A stretch of DNA of 64,000 nt, from the NCBI RefSeq assembly GCF_045063725.1, contig NZ_CP173695.1; one strand, 5' to 3'. Every line of letters begins with the position of its first letter. Position 1 is the first letter of the stretch. Positions 1 through 12,198 of the stretch are shown one piece after another. Under the pieces are notes generated by a model. The model did not search any database. It saw nothing but the letters and a program-made list of their open reading frames with translations, and was not told the origin of the DNA. The stretch is from Sellimonas catena (GTDB lineage Bacteria; Bacillota; Clostridia; Lachnospirales; Lachnospiraceae). The position numbers and the translations under genes were made by a program.

Positions 1-21
1 ACCTTCAAAACCACATATAAG
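1..21 (-). other. 3' arm of the pre-23S rRNA processing stem
   Basis: In the minus-strand transcript this segment lies about 40 nt beyond the mature 23S 3' end. It is nearly complementary to positions 3123-3143, upstream of the 23S 5' end, with G-U pairs and one mismatch. Bacterial 23S precursors are closed by such a flanking helix, which RNase III cleaves; that role is inferred here from position and pairing. The stem continues to the edge of the window. Confidence 0.6.
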
Positions 22-61
22 TCCACGTTTCTGTCATCCTGCTTTTCCTATCCACCATTCC

Positions 62-2980
<2,919 letters not shown>

Positions 2981-3350
2981 CTTTGACTTGAGACCGGGAT
3001 GATCTCTCGTCTCACATGCCTAGCGTGACATGTGTTGGTCGATAGTGCAGATCCTTTGATCTGCCGTTGTTCTCAATAATGTGTTCACATTACCTCGGAT
3101 GTCTTGATATTTCTATTTGTGTTCTTATATGCGGTTTTCAAGGTACACTACACAATCAATCAAAAACGGCGTTGAAAGCTCGCTTTCATAAGACGGTTTT
3201 GAATTGATTGGTTTGCGTGCCTGCACGCGACCGAGCAGCCTGGCTGCGAGGTGTAGTGTCGACACTTCTGACTGATTTTTTTATCAGTCATATGAAATCT
3301 GAAGTTTTCTTCAAACCTCATATCACGGATAACGTTTCTTCTTTTTTGGA
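2981..3350 (-). other. 5S-23S internal transcribed spacer with nested hairpins
   Basis: This 370-bp spacer contains no tRNA that I can recognise. It holds three structures. One is a hairpin with 8-bp arms at 3269-3276 and 3283-3290 and a T-only loop. The second is a 9-bp helix (3145-3153 with 3251-3259, acactacac/gtgtagtgt) enclosing a further hairpin (3154-3168 with 3194-3209). The third is the 5' arm of the pre-23S processing stem at 3123-3143. The elements abut one another, consistent with successive processing of 5S and 23S from one precursor. Confidence 0.7.
3123..3143 (-). other. 5' arm of the pre-23S rRNA processing stem
   Basis: The minus-strand RNA reads accuugaaaaccgcauauaag here. 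It pairs with positions 1-21 on the far side of the 23S gene, so the helix encloses 23S but not 5S. It also resembles the conserved 'accttgaaaac' sequence commonly seen next to Firmicute rRNA genes. Confidence 0.6.
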
Positions 3351-3467
3351 GCTGGCGGCCACCTGCTCTCCCACACCGTCTCCAGTGCAGTACCATCGGC
3401 CGTCTGGGGCTTAACCATCGTGTTCGGGATGGGTACGGGTGTTTCCCCCAGGCGCATCACCACCAGC
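3351..3467 (-). rRNA. rrf: 5S ribosomal RNA, located between 16S and 23S
   Basis: The minus strand gives a 117-nt RNA beginning gctggtggtgatgcgcctgg and ending gagcaggtggccgccagc, with complementary termini and the conserved ACCCATCCCGAACAC core. It is a complete 5S by length and sequence. Its position between 16S and 23S, rather than after 23S, is unusual for bacteria. A second 5S beyond position 1 cannot be excluded because the window ends there. Confidence 0.95.
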
Positions 3468-5107
<1,640 letters not shown>

Positions 5108-5283
5108 GTGTTTGTTCCGGTCAAGATCAACTCTCGCTAATCCATCCCGTTACTGTTGTCTGGTTTGTGGAACTTGAAGTTCCTTGTTCTGAATAATTCT
5201 CATGAATTTTCAGGGATCGTTGTCTATTGTTCAGTTATCAAAGTTCTTTGTTTTCGTTGCCGCTCTCTCGCGACAGCTATATT

Positions 5284-5312
5284 AGATTATCACATCCGTT
5301 CCTTTTTGTCAA
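5284..5312 (-). promoter_or_regulatory. rRNA operon promoter, proximal (P2)
   Basis: On the minus strand a perfect -35 TTGACA (5307-5312) is followed by a 17-bp spacer and a -10 TAATCT (5284-5289). It sits about 180 bp upstream of the mature 16S 5' end, as expected for a leader containing processing sites. Confidence 0.8.
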
Positions 5313-5436
5313 CCACTTTTTTCATCTTTTTTCGAGTAATTTCTGTGGCGGTCCGTCAAGCCAATGCGGAAAAGCCGTCCTCAGGATTGTCACTCTGAGA
5401 TGTTTTGTGCTGACAGTTATCAGCGGAACGTGTTAT

Positions 5437-5465
5437 ATATTATCATCCAGGCTTATAAATGTCAA
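5437..5465 (-). promoter_or_regulatory. rRNA operon promoter, distal (P1)
   Basis: On the minus strand TTGACA (5460-5465), a 17-bp spacer and TAATAT (5437-5442) form a near-consensus sigma-A promoter. An A-run immediately upstream of the -35 box resembles an UP element. Together with P2 this gives the tandem-promoter arrangement usual for rRNA operons. It lies about 125 bp downstream of the transposase stop codon. Confidence 0.8.
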
Positions 5466-5479
5466 CAACTTTTTTTGAC

Positions 5480-7220
5480 TTGTATGTGTCAAGTAATCGT
5501 TGGCACTTTTTCTTCTTTTTTTGATATCAGTTTATTTCTTTTATTTTCAGACAATTCAGTTCGGACTTTATCTGATCATTTTATGTTTCTTTTTAACAGA
5601 ATGCTCTTGCAAGGGCTTTCCTCGATGCTGTCCGCATTGCGTCCAATAGCGGCATATGATGCGTAATCGTCTCTACATATGGATTCCCTTTTCCATCCTT
5701 CTTTGGCGCTCTCGCCGCGCTCAGCGTTTTGACGATTTCTTCCATCTGCATGGTGAATATTTCTCCATCCGTATACCGTTCAATTGTATCGATCAGTTCC
5801 CTGTTCTCTTTCCGGTACAGGGCTTTCGCCATGTTATTCGCCCCATGCACGGACCATCTCATCCTCCGGTGCTTCATCCGCATGGTGATCGCCGTACAGT
5901 TCTGGTTCTCCTGCACTCCCATATTCTTATACACGATCCCCTCCGGTGCTTCAGGCAGCTCAATCCCTCTTTCCCGGTACGGGATCAATCCCTCCCGGTT
6001 ATTCCCCAGATACTTGTATAGTTCCCTTGCATTCCTGCTCCCTTTTTCTTTCGGATCATCACTCTCTATGCTGTCGGCATAGACCTGGATATATTCCAGC
6101 ATTTCATCTACTTTCTTCTGCTCCAGAAGTTCTTTGATCTGTTCCTGGGCTTCTGTATCCCGGATCTTCTTTTTGATCTCCTTATAGATGTGGAACCGGT
6201 CCAGCTGGAAGAGGGCTTCCGGGTCATAGATCTCTTTAATCCAGCTTCCTCCATCTCCGTTTAGAATCCGCCGGCCAATCTCATCTGCATCGTAAATCTT
6301 TTCGATCAGCGCCTCCCGTTTTTGATGGAACCGGCTGCTTTTTTCCATTCCGGCCAACATCTTCTTATTCACCAGGCGGCTTCTTTTCGGGCTGTCTTTG
6401 TCCCATCCTTCATACATCGTGAAAACCTTCATCTCCTGTTTTGGCGCCTTCTTATGTCCGGAATCCTGCATCCTTAGCCATACGCCATCCATTTCTTCGA
6501 AAAGGATCCCGACTGCCTTTTCTCCTTCTGCCTGGTCTGCTTCCATCTGCTTTACCGCGTAGTCCTCTTCTTCGCTGATTCGTTCCCCCAGCTCCTGAAT
6601 CAGGTTCCAGACACCTCCATGGCTGATCGTCTGTCCGCAGGTATCACTGATCACTTCTGCGCTGACACGATATGGGGATTCCGTTACAGTCAGTGCAATC
6701 TTTTCTGCAAGATTGGTAGAGATCAGCCCGATCTTCTCCATCTGCATCGCCTGATCCAGAAGGTAAATATGGGCAATCCTTCCGTCCTCCTGTTCTGTCC
6801 GGTAGACTCTTCGGGAATAGGTTACTTCCCCATATACGGTTTTGATCGAAGTTTCCCGTTTCCCTTTGTCTCTGTATAACTTTTTGTCTCTTTCTTTCGC
6901 CAGTTCATCATCGTAGTTTTCCAGAATGACCTGGGTGATCATCCTGCCCAACTCACAGACATACGCAAAAACTTTCTGCTCCAGGGTCTTGAAAGATACC
7001 AGCTTTTCCTCTACAATAGATTTCATCATACAGTCTCCTTTACGTGTTTTATTTTGCAACTAACATCATAAAGAAAAACTGTATGATTGGGAAGTAGGGA
7101 TTTTCTCTGCTTCCCTTTTTATTTAGGAAAAATTCCTATTTTTGCCAATAATAATTATACACTAACTTTTGACTTTTTCTATCTTTTTTCGCACTTTGGT
7201 TTTTTTTGCTTTTTTTACCT
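5480..7220 (-). mobile_element. ISLre2-family insertion sequence, ends not resolved
   Basis: A single transposase gene flanked by AT-rich non-coding sequence marks an insertion sequence directly upstream of the rRNA promoters. ISLre2-family elements are usually a little larger than their transposase gene and end in short inverted repeats. I searched both flanks by eye and found only T-rich similarity, not a convincing inverted repeat or target duplication, so these boundaries are approximate. Confidence 0.45.
5593..7029 (-). CDS. ISLre2-family (UPF0236) transposase
   Basis: This encodes a 478-aa protein of the UPF0236/ISLre2 transposase family, which moves an insertion sequence by DNA cleavage and strand transfer. 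Recognition rests on family-typical N-terminal sequence (YGEVTYSRRVYR, ISTNLAEKIALTVTESPYR), the central FEEMDGVW segment and the basic C-terminal region. The length is normal for an intact copy. The start is set at the ATG at 7029 because AAAGGAGA lies just before it; an upstream in-frame start would add ten residues and lacks such a site. No frameshift or internal stop is seen, so the protein may be active. The gene points towards the rRNA operon and could feed transcription into it. Confidence 0.85.
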   Translation of the reverse strand: MMKSIVEEKLVSFKTLEQKVFAYVCELGRMITQVILENYDDELAKERDKKLYRDKGKRETSIKTVYGEVTYSRRVYRTEQEDGRIAHIYLLDQAMQMEKIGLISTNLAEKIALTVTESPYRVSAEVISDTCGQTISHGGVWNLIQELGERISEEEDYAVKQMEADQAEGEKAVGILFEEMDGVWLRMQDSGHKKAPKQEMKVFTMYEGWDKDSPKRSRLVNKKMLAGMEKSSRFHQKREALIEKIYDADEIGRRILNGDGGSWIKEIYDPEALFQLDRFHIYKEIKKKIRDTEAQEQIKELLEQKKVDEMLEYIQVYADSIESDDPKEKGSRNARELYKYLGNNREGLIPYRERGIELPEAPEGIVYKNMGVQENQNCTAITMRMKHRRMRWSVHGANNMAKALYRKENRELIDTIERYTDGEIFTMQMEEIVKTLSAARAPKKDGKGNPYVETITHHMPLLDAMRTASRKALARAFC

Positions 7221-7235
7221 GTTTCGCCGCGCTTT

Positions 7236-8492
7236 TCAGCGCGGCTGTGATCTCAGGCTTCCAAAATATTTCCCGGTTCCTGCTGCCAGAAGAAGAGACG
7301 TGATTCCGGCAAACAATATAACAAATGCTTCTTTATCCCGACATGCATCAAACAAGATTCCATACAGTGCATTACCTAAAGGCTGTGAACATGTCGACAC
7401 CGTCAGTGTCATTGCAATTACTTTTCCTATCAGATTCCGAGGTGTCGCAATTTGAATGTACGATATCATCTGTACTGTAAAAATCGTGGAAAACAGCATG
7501 ACTATAAAACAACATACTGCCATTACTCCATAAACTGTCAGCGCAGAAACAGGAAGAAGCATCGAAATCCCCATTGGAAACAAACACAACGCGCAGATCA
7601 GTATTGCTTTTCCTGCATCTTCTATCTGTAGCTTTTCTGAAAAGATTCTCGCACATATGCCACCGGCAAGCCCTCCTGCTCCAAGTGCTCCTTCTGCAAA
7701 TCCACAAAGTCTGTTTGCCAGATTGGTCTGAATCTCCAATACTTCTGTAATGATGTATGGCATTCCTACTATAATCATTGCTGACAAAAACAGGTTGATT
7801 CCGCAGATTACCAGCACAACTTTTCCGATCTCCGGGCGCTCTCTTCTTATAAATTGAAAACTTTGCTCAAAATCTGCACGGACGATTTTCCAGATTCCCT
7901 CTTTTTTCTCCGGCTTCTTATATGGAATATGAATAAAGATTTCCATTACTGCCGATGCAAAAAAGCAGGCTGAACAGACAATCAGAACAGTACGCAGTCC
8001 ATAAGTACTGTAAAGGCCTCCTCCGAGTACAGGTCCGGTCAGAGAAGACAATGAATTCACCGTATTAATCACCGAATTTGCTTTCATGACATGCTGCTGT
8101 GTTACCAATACGGGAATTGCGGACTGAACAGATGGCTGATACGCTCCGGCAATTCCATACAGCAGCATCAGAGCACCTGCCAAAAGGAAAATCTGACCGT
8201 CCTGCTCCAAAAAAATTGAAACGAAAATAGTTAATGCAGCTGTAAAAAAATCAAGAACAACCATAATCGTCCTTTTGTTTACACGGTCTGCCACAATTCC
8301 TCCAATCGGCGACATAACTATTGATGGCAGGAATGCGCAGGCCGTCACCGTACCATAAAGCACAGAAGAGCCGGTCTGGTTCAGTAGATAAAGCGGGATC
8401 GCAAAGCGCAGTGCTGCATTTCCAAACAGGGAAATGATCTGCCCGATTACAACAAGGATAAAGTCTCTCGAAAATCGTGCTTTTTTCATCAT
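7236..8492 (-). CDS. MFS transporter, drug-efflux type
   Basis: This encodes a 418-aa integral membrane protein of the major facilitator superfamily, in the MFS_3-like group that includes macrolide (Mef) exporters and related effectors. About twelve hydrophobic segments are visible. Motif A appears after the second segment (GGIVADRVNKRT), and a basic central loop (KKPEKKEG...) divides the two halves. The substrate is unknown; antibiotic or metabolite export is the likeliest role. The start follows GGAGGTATAATC, two bases after the stop of the upstream ABC remnant, so it is the last gene of the TetR-linked operon. The stop codon lies in the loop of a GC-rich inverted repeat (7229-7248). Confidence 0.85.
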   Translation of the reverse strand: MMKKARFSRDFILVVIGQIISLFGNAALRFAIPLYLLNQTGSSVLYGTVTACAFLPSIVMSPIGGIVADRVNKRTIMVVLDFFTAALTIFVSIFLEQDGQIFLLAGALMLLYGIAGAYQPSVQSAIPVLVTQQHVMKANSVINTVNSLSSLTGPVLGGGLYSTYGLRTVLIVCSACFFASAVMEIFIHIPYKKPEKKEGIWKIVRADFEQSFQFIRRERPEIGKVVLVICGINLFLSAMIIVGMPYIITEVLEIQTNLANRLCGFAEGALGAGGLAGGICARIFSEKLQIEDAGKAILICALCLFPMGISMLLPVSALTVYGVMAVCCFIVMLFSTIFTVQMISYIQIATPRNLIGKVIAMTLTVSTCSQPLGNALYGILFDACRDKEAFVILFAGITSLLLAAGTGKYFGSLRSQPR

Positions 8493-8494
8493 GA

Positions 8495-8971
8495 TTATAC
8501 CTCCATTTTTTCTATTTTATTTGTTGTTCTGTTGCAGGTAAACATGGCTCCCGCCACAAATACTACGCTCATTCCTGCTACAGGTACCTCCATCCAGAAT
8601 CTGTCTGAAATCATCTGAAGCTGAATCCCTGTTACCCATGACACTGCATACAACACTCCAAGCGGTACTCCAATTCCTGTAATTGCGACTGGCAAAGTCA
8701 ACGCACCTACCAACAGACATTTGATCTGATAGATCTTTTTTCTTGGAACAGGGTAAGAAAAAAGAAGGGAAGCTTTCTCTTTTCCATAATCCCTGATGAT
8801 CACATTTCCTGTTGCCGTTGTTGCAAAGATAGTGCAGCACGCAAAGTTTAGCGCACTCACTAGTGCCGTCTGTCCTTCCCAAATAAGAAAAATCGTATCT
8901 TCCTCTCCTTCCGTCTGCGAGACTGCCAAAAACAAAAGTGTCATTCCCGTTAAAAGGTTCATCCAGTACAA
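8495..8971 (-). pseudogene. ABC-2 permease, C-terminal remnant
   Basis: The frame reads as the C-terminal half of an ABC-2-type permease: about four hydrophobic segments (for example LVSALNFACCTIFATTATG, SVVFVAGAMFTCN) with a KEKASLLFSYPVPRKKIYQIK cytoplasmic loop. Family members are normally about 230-250 aa. Here the first part is missing, and the apparent start overlaps, in another frame, the Walker B region of the ATPase upstream. An internal deletion joining the two genes near 8945 explains this. Whether the 150-residue remnant is translated is unknown. The ATPase-plus-permease pair resembles peptide or bacitracin-type exporters, but that is inference. Confidence 0.7.
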
Positions 8972-9419
8972 ACAGATCAGGATGATGAATCATAGCACGC
9001 GCCAGTCCAAGCCTCTGTTTCATACCAAGCGAATATGTAGATACCGGCTTATTCCTGACTGAAAACAATCCGGTCTGATGCAGGATCTCTGAAATATTTC
9101 CAGATGTCTGCATATACGCAAGATGCATTTTTAAATTTTCCACCGCATTCAGATGTTCATAAAATACGGGCCTTTCTATCATACTGCCGATCCGGGTCAG
9201 ATATCTTCTGTCTGTCTGCGGCTTTTCGCCACATAGAAGAACACTTCCTTCCTCTGCCCTCTGAAGTCCCAGCAGAATTTTCATCAATGTTGTCTTACCG
9301 GCTCCATTGATTCCTACAAGTCCATAACTTTCCCCTGCCCGGATCTCCATACTGCACTGCAAAAGTACACACTTGTCCTCATACCATTTCCCGATTCCTT
9401 TTGCTTCTGCTATGACCAT
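8517..9419 (-). pseudogene. ABC transporter ATPase, truncated by deletion
   Basis: The first ~158 residues are a clear ABC ATPase: Walker A (GINGAGKTT), a signature-like SLGMKQRLGLARA and Walker B (FVLDEPFNG). Directly after that point (about 8946) the family's D-loop and H-loop are absent. The frame continues as basic, non-homologous sequence because it then overlaps the permease in another frame. A functional ATPase needs the lost region, so this 300-codon frame is almost certainly inactive. The start follows AGGAGG and lies just downstream of a TetR-type operator (9438-9454). The original operon was probably ATPase-permease-MFS. Confidence 0.8.
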
Positions 9420-9437
9420 ATTCTTTCCTCCTTTTAA

Positions 9438-9454
9438 TACCGGGCGTCGGTATG
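9438..9454 (-). promoter_or_regulatory. TetR-type operator before the efflux operon
   Basis: The inverted repeat ataccg-N5-cggtat lies just upstream of the ABC remnant's ribosome binding site. Read on the minus strand it contains acataccgac, the same ten bases found in the operator overlapping the tetR promoter. This suggests that the adjacent TetR protein controls both units. Confidence 0.6.
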
Positions 9455-9459
9455 TAAAA

Positions 9460-9492
9460 TTTTATAAAAGAACTGCCCGTTTTTCAGGGCAG
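9460..9492 (-). terminator. Intrinsic terminator after tetR
   Basis: On the minus strand CTGCCC-N8-GGGCAG is followed by a T-rich tract (ttcttttataaaatttt). It lies ten bases after the TetR stop codon. The stem is short, so termination may be partial. Confidence 0.55.
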
Positions 9493-9502
9493 AATCCCTT
9501 TA

Positions 9503-10156
9503 CTATTTCTTTTTGTTGTAAATCACTGCCAGTTCCTGCAGTCTCTGCACCATTTCTTCATCCACAATGTCCAGTCCGAATCCCTGCATCATCTGTCTGA
9601 ATACCATAAATTTTGCATAGGACTCTTCCGGACTACTGTCAAACACCATCGGATTCATCCAGATATTAGCCGCCAGTATAATCAGCTCAGCAAGCTGTTC
9701 CGGAAACTCTGTCTGGATCGATCCATTTTCAATTCCCTCTTTGATAATCGGAAGAATATAGTACGGTGCCACTACTTCGACCGTCTCCCGGAGAAGACTG
9801 TCAAGCAGCCGGGGATTATTCTGAAAATCCGGAGCCACCGTAAAAATATCTTTCTGTACCGGACGGTTGATTGAAGCCTTGAAAATCTCCTGCAGCTTCT
9901 CCTTCCCGTTCATGGCGGATGCATCCCGTATCTTTGCAAGTCCCTGGTTTGATTCCATTGTCATACGGTCTGTTACTGCGATCAGGATGTCTTCTTTTGA
10001 TTTGAAATGATGATAAATTGCCCCCTTACTCAAGCCCCCCAGGTTGTTGATGATGTCCTGGATAGATGTATGCTCATAACCTTTTTCCAGAAACAGGCGG
10101 CTTGCTACATCCAGGATCTTTTCCACAGTCTCTTCCGGATGCTTGTTTCGTGCCAT
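9503..10156 (-). CDS. TetR-family transcriptional repressor
   Basis: This is a 217-aa regulator with an N-terminal TetR helix-turn-helix (about residues 10-55: VASRLFLEKGYEHTSIQDI, then LSKGAIYHHFKSKEDIL). A helical C-terminal ligand and dimerisation domain follows. TetR proteins bind palindromic operators and release on binding a small molecule, often an efflux substrate. Two palindromes overlap its own promoter and a related half-palindrome lies before the ABC/MFS unit downstream. It therefore probably represses both itself and the efflux genes. The ligand cannot be read from the sequence. Confidence 0.9.
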   Translation of the reverse strand: MARNKHPEETVEKILDVASRLFLEKGYEHTSIQDIINNLGGLSKGAIYHHFKSKEDILIAVTDRMTMESNQGLAKIRDASAMNGKEKLQEIFKASINRPVQKDIFTVAPDFQNNPRLLDSLLRETVEVVAPYYILPIIKEGIENGSIQTEFPEQLAELIILAANIWMNPMVFDSSPEESYAKFMVFRQMMQGFGLDIVDEEMVQRLQELAVIYNKKK

Positions 10157-10170
10157 TTCAATCCTCTCCT

Positions 10171-10225
10171 CTATACATACTTTTAGTATGTATAGAATTT
10201 ATCATACTGTCGGTATGTTTGTCAA
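10171..10225 (-). promoter_or_regulatory. tetR promoter with two operators
   Basis: On the minus strand a TTGACA -35 box (10220-10225) is followed by AT-rich sequence suitable as a -10 (taaatt). Two palindromes cover it. One is ctatacatac-N5-gtatgtatag (10171-10195, perfect 10-bp arms); the other is catac-N5-gtatg (10203-10217) between the promoter boxes. The overlap with the promoter indicates autorepression. Confidence 0.7.
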
Positions 10226-10230
10226 CCCTT

Positions 10231-11586
10231 TTATAGATATTGAATTGCTTCGCCGACATTTTTTACCCCGATCAACCTCATCCCTTCAACCTTGCCAACG
10301 CTGTCCATGGAAACAGCCGGCAGCATACAGGTCTGAAATCCAAGTTTTTTCGCTTCCAGAACTCTTTGCTTTGGCATGCTGACCGCACGGACTTCCCCGC
10401 TTAATCCGACTTCTCCAAACACAATCATATGCGGATCTGTGACTTTATTCTGATAACTGGATACAAGCGCCAGAACAATACCAAGATCAATGGCAGGTTC
10501 ATTCATCCGGATTCCACCTGCAATATTCACATAAGCATCGCAGTCTCCCAGAGCCATGCCAAGCCGTTTTTCCAGTACTGCCATCAGCAGATTTACACGA
10601 TTATAATCTGTGCCCGCTGCCGTTCTTCTCGGCATACCAAAGTTTGTCCGGCAGACCAGCGCCTGAATTTCCAGAAGAATCGGCCTTGTTCCTTCCATGG
10701 AGCATGCTACAATGGAACCTGACGCCTGTTCCGGCCTGCCGTTCAGCATAAATTCAGACGGATTTTTGACTTCGTGAAGCCCGTCCTCTCTCATTTCAAA
10801 GACGCCGATCTCATTGGTGGAACCAAATCTGTTTTTGACTCCCCGCAGAATCCTGTAGGACGCATGTCTGTCTCCTTCAAAATACAGAACCGTATCCACC
10901 ATATGTTCCAGCACTCTCGGACCGGCCACTGTTCCTTCCTTTGTCACATGGCCGACAATAAAGATCGTAATTCCCATACCTTTTGCCAGATGCATCAATG
11001 TGTTGGTTGCCTCCCGTACCTGCGAAACACTTCCCGGCGCAGAACCAATCTCCTCGCTGTACATCGTCTGGATAGAATCGATCACTGCCACATCCGGTTT
11101 TTTCCTCTGAATCACTTCCTCGATTGTTTCCAGATTTGTTTCACACAAAAGGGTAATCCGGTCACTAAAGTCCCCCATCCGGTCTGCCCGAAGTTTGATC
11201 TGCCTTGCAGATTCTTCTCCGGAAATATAAATGATATCTTCTTTCTTATCTCCCAGAATCCGGCACATCTGCAAAAGCAGCGTGGACTTTCCGATTCCCG
11301 GATCCCCGCCCACCAAAACGAGAGAGCCTTTGACAATCCCTCCACCAAGTACACGGTCCAGTTCTTCCATCTCTGTCCGGATTCTGTCCTCCCCTTTTGT
11401 TTCTATCTGTGAGAGGGAAACCGGCTCTGCTTTTTCCCGGTCTCTGGTCATACTGCCCTTTTCCGGGATTTTCTTTTCTTCTACAAATGTATTCCATTCC
11501 TTGCATGCAGGACACTGCCCAAGCCATTTTGCCTCCTCGTGCCCGCAATTCTGACAGAAAAATACCGTCTTTTTTGTCTTTGCCAT
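10231..11586 (-). CDS. radA: DNA repair protein RadA
   Basis: RadA is a RecA-like ATPase that helps process recombination intermediates and drives branch migration. The 451-aa product has a C4 zinc finger (C11, C14, C25, C28), Walker A GGDPGIGKST (about 94-102), the RadA-specific KNRFG motif and a C-terminal Lon-like domain (AIDLGIVLALVSSYQ). The start is the ATG at 11586, preceded by GAAAGAGGA. A longer upstream frame would add 39 residues unlike the family and would overlap the terminator of the preceding gene. The stop is only six bases from the tetR promoter region. Confidence 0.97.
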   Translation of the reverse strand: MAKTKKTVFFCQNCGHEEAKWLGQCPACKEWNTFVEEKKIPEKGSMTRDREKAEPVSLSQIETKGEDRIRTEMEELDRVLGGGIVKGSLVLVGGDPGIGKSTLLLQMCRILGDKKEDIIYISGEESARQIKLRADRMGDFSDRITLLCETNLETIEEVIQRKKPDVAVIDSIQTMYSEEIGSAPGSVSQVREATNTLMHLAKGMGITIFIVGHVTKEGTVAGPRVLEHMVDTVLYFEGDRHASYRILRGVKNRFGSTNEIGVFEMREDGLHEVKNPSEFMLNGRPEQASGSIVACSMEGTRPILLEIQALVCRTNFGMPRRTAAGTDYNRVNLLMAVLEKRLGMALGDCDAYVNIAGGIRMNEPAIDLGIVLALVSSYQNKVTDPHMIVFGEVGLSGEVRAVSMPKQRVLEAKKLGFQTCMLPAVSMDSVGKVEGMRLIGVKNVGEAIQYL

Positions 11587-11661
11587 TCTGATTTTCCTCT
11601 TTCCTGACTGAATTTCTCTCTGATAATACCTGAAGTAAGTCCAATATACTTTCCTGATAGA

Positions 11662-11704
11662 ATAAAAAAATGCTGCAAAGCCATCTTCCGGTCTTTGCAG
11701 CATT
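11662..11704 (-). terminator. Intrinsic terminator between the 137-aa gene and radA
   Basis: A 12-bp perfect stem (aatgctgcaaag/ctttgcagcatt) is followed on the minus strand by a run of seven Ts. It lies 13 bases after the upstream stop codon. Confidence 0.85.
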
Positions 11705-11716
11705 TTGCCTGTCCAG

Positions 11717-12130
11717 TTATGCTTTTATGATTCTCACACAAACAGTCTGATCCGGCTGCAGCTCTGCACTGACACTTAATTTTCCACTCAGGTTTGTCTT
11801 CATCTTCCCTGCGTTCACATCATCCAGATATACAGTGTATTCGCTGTCCGCCTCCAGTTCCAGTGTAAACTGAGCATCCTCTTTACCGCTCACCTGAAAA
11901 GATACTCCGCTTTCCTCCGCGCGGAATCCTTCTACTGCAGTTCCTGGGACCGATTCGTAAACGAACATGCCATTTTTCTCAAGCTTTGTGATCTCTGAAA
12001 AGGTCTTCACCTTATAGATATCTCCCTCAAACTCGAATCCTTCTTTCTTCGTCTTGGAAGGTAAGGTATAATCGCCGAAGCTGATCGTTCCATCCTCATT
12101 CGCCCTCAGTAACTCTTTGACTGCTGTCAT
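11717..12130 (-). CDS. Conserved small protein of unknown function
   Basis: This 137-aa soluble protein has no signal peptide or membrane segment. It is rich in short beta-strand-like stretches (TISFGDYTLPSKTKKEGF, YTVYLDDVNAGKMKTN). I recall similar Lachnospiraceae proteins carrying the name 'endosialidase', but nothing here shows a catalytic site, so I do not adopt that. The start has a good AGGAGG site, and the gene is closed by a strong terminator. It lies between clpC and radA and appears to be a single-gene unit. Confidence 0.75.
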   Translation of the reverse strand: MTAVKELLRANEDGTISFGDYTLPSKTKKEGFEFEGDIYKVKTFSEITKLEKNGMFVYESVPGTAVEGFRAEESGVSFQVSGKEDAQFTLELEADSEYTVYLDDVNAGKMKTNLSGKLSVSAELQPDQTVCVRIIKA

Positions 12131-12198
12131 GTCTTTTTCCTCCTGGTCGTATCTTATATTTACCGTAGTCTCATTATATAATAAACGGCTCTTTTTTT

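Noticed and set aside
5480..5500. A third TTGACA box upstream of the rRNA promoters on the minus strand.
   Set aside because: The sequence at the proper distance (gttgtt) is a poor -10 box.
5466..7235. Search for terminal inverted repeats and a target duplication of the insertion sequence.
   Set aside because: Both flanks are T-rich and show only direct, low-complexity similarity; no inverted match was convincing enough to set the ends.
7229..7248. GC-rich inverted repeat gccgcgc-N6-gcgcggc over the MFS stop codon, considered as a terminator.
   Set aside because: No T-run follows it on either strand; the T-rich tract is on the wrong side, so it is not a canonical intrinsic terminator.
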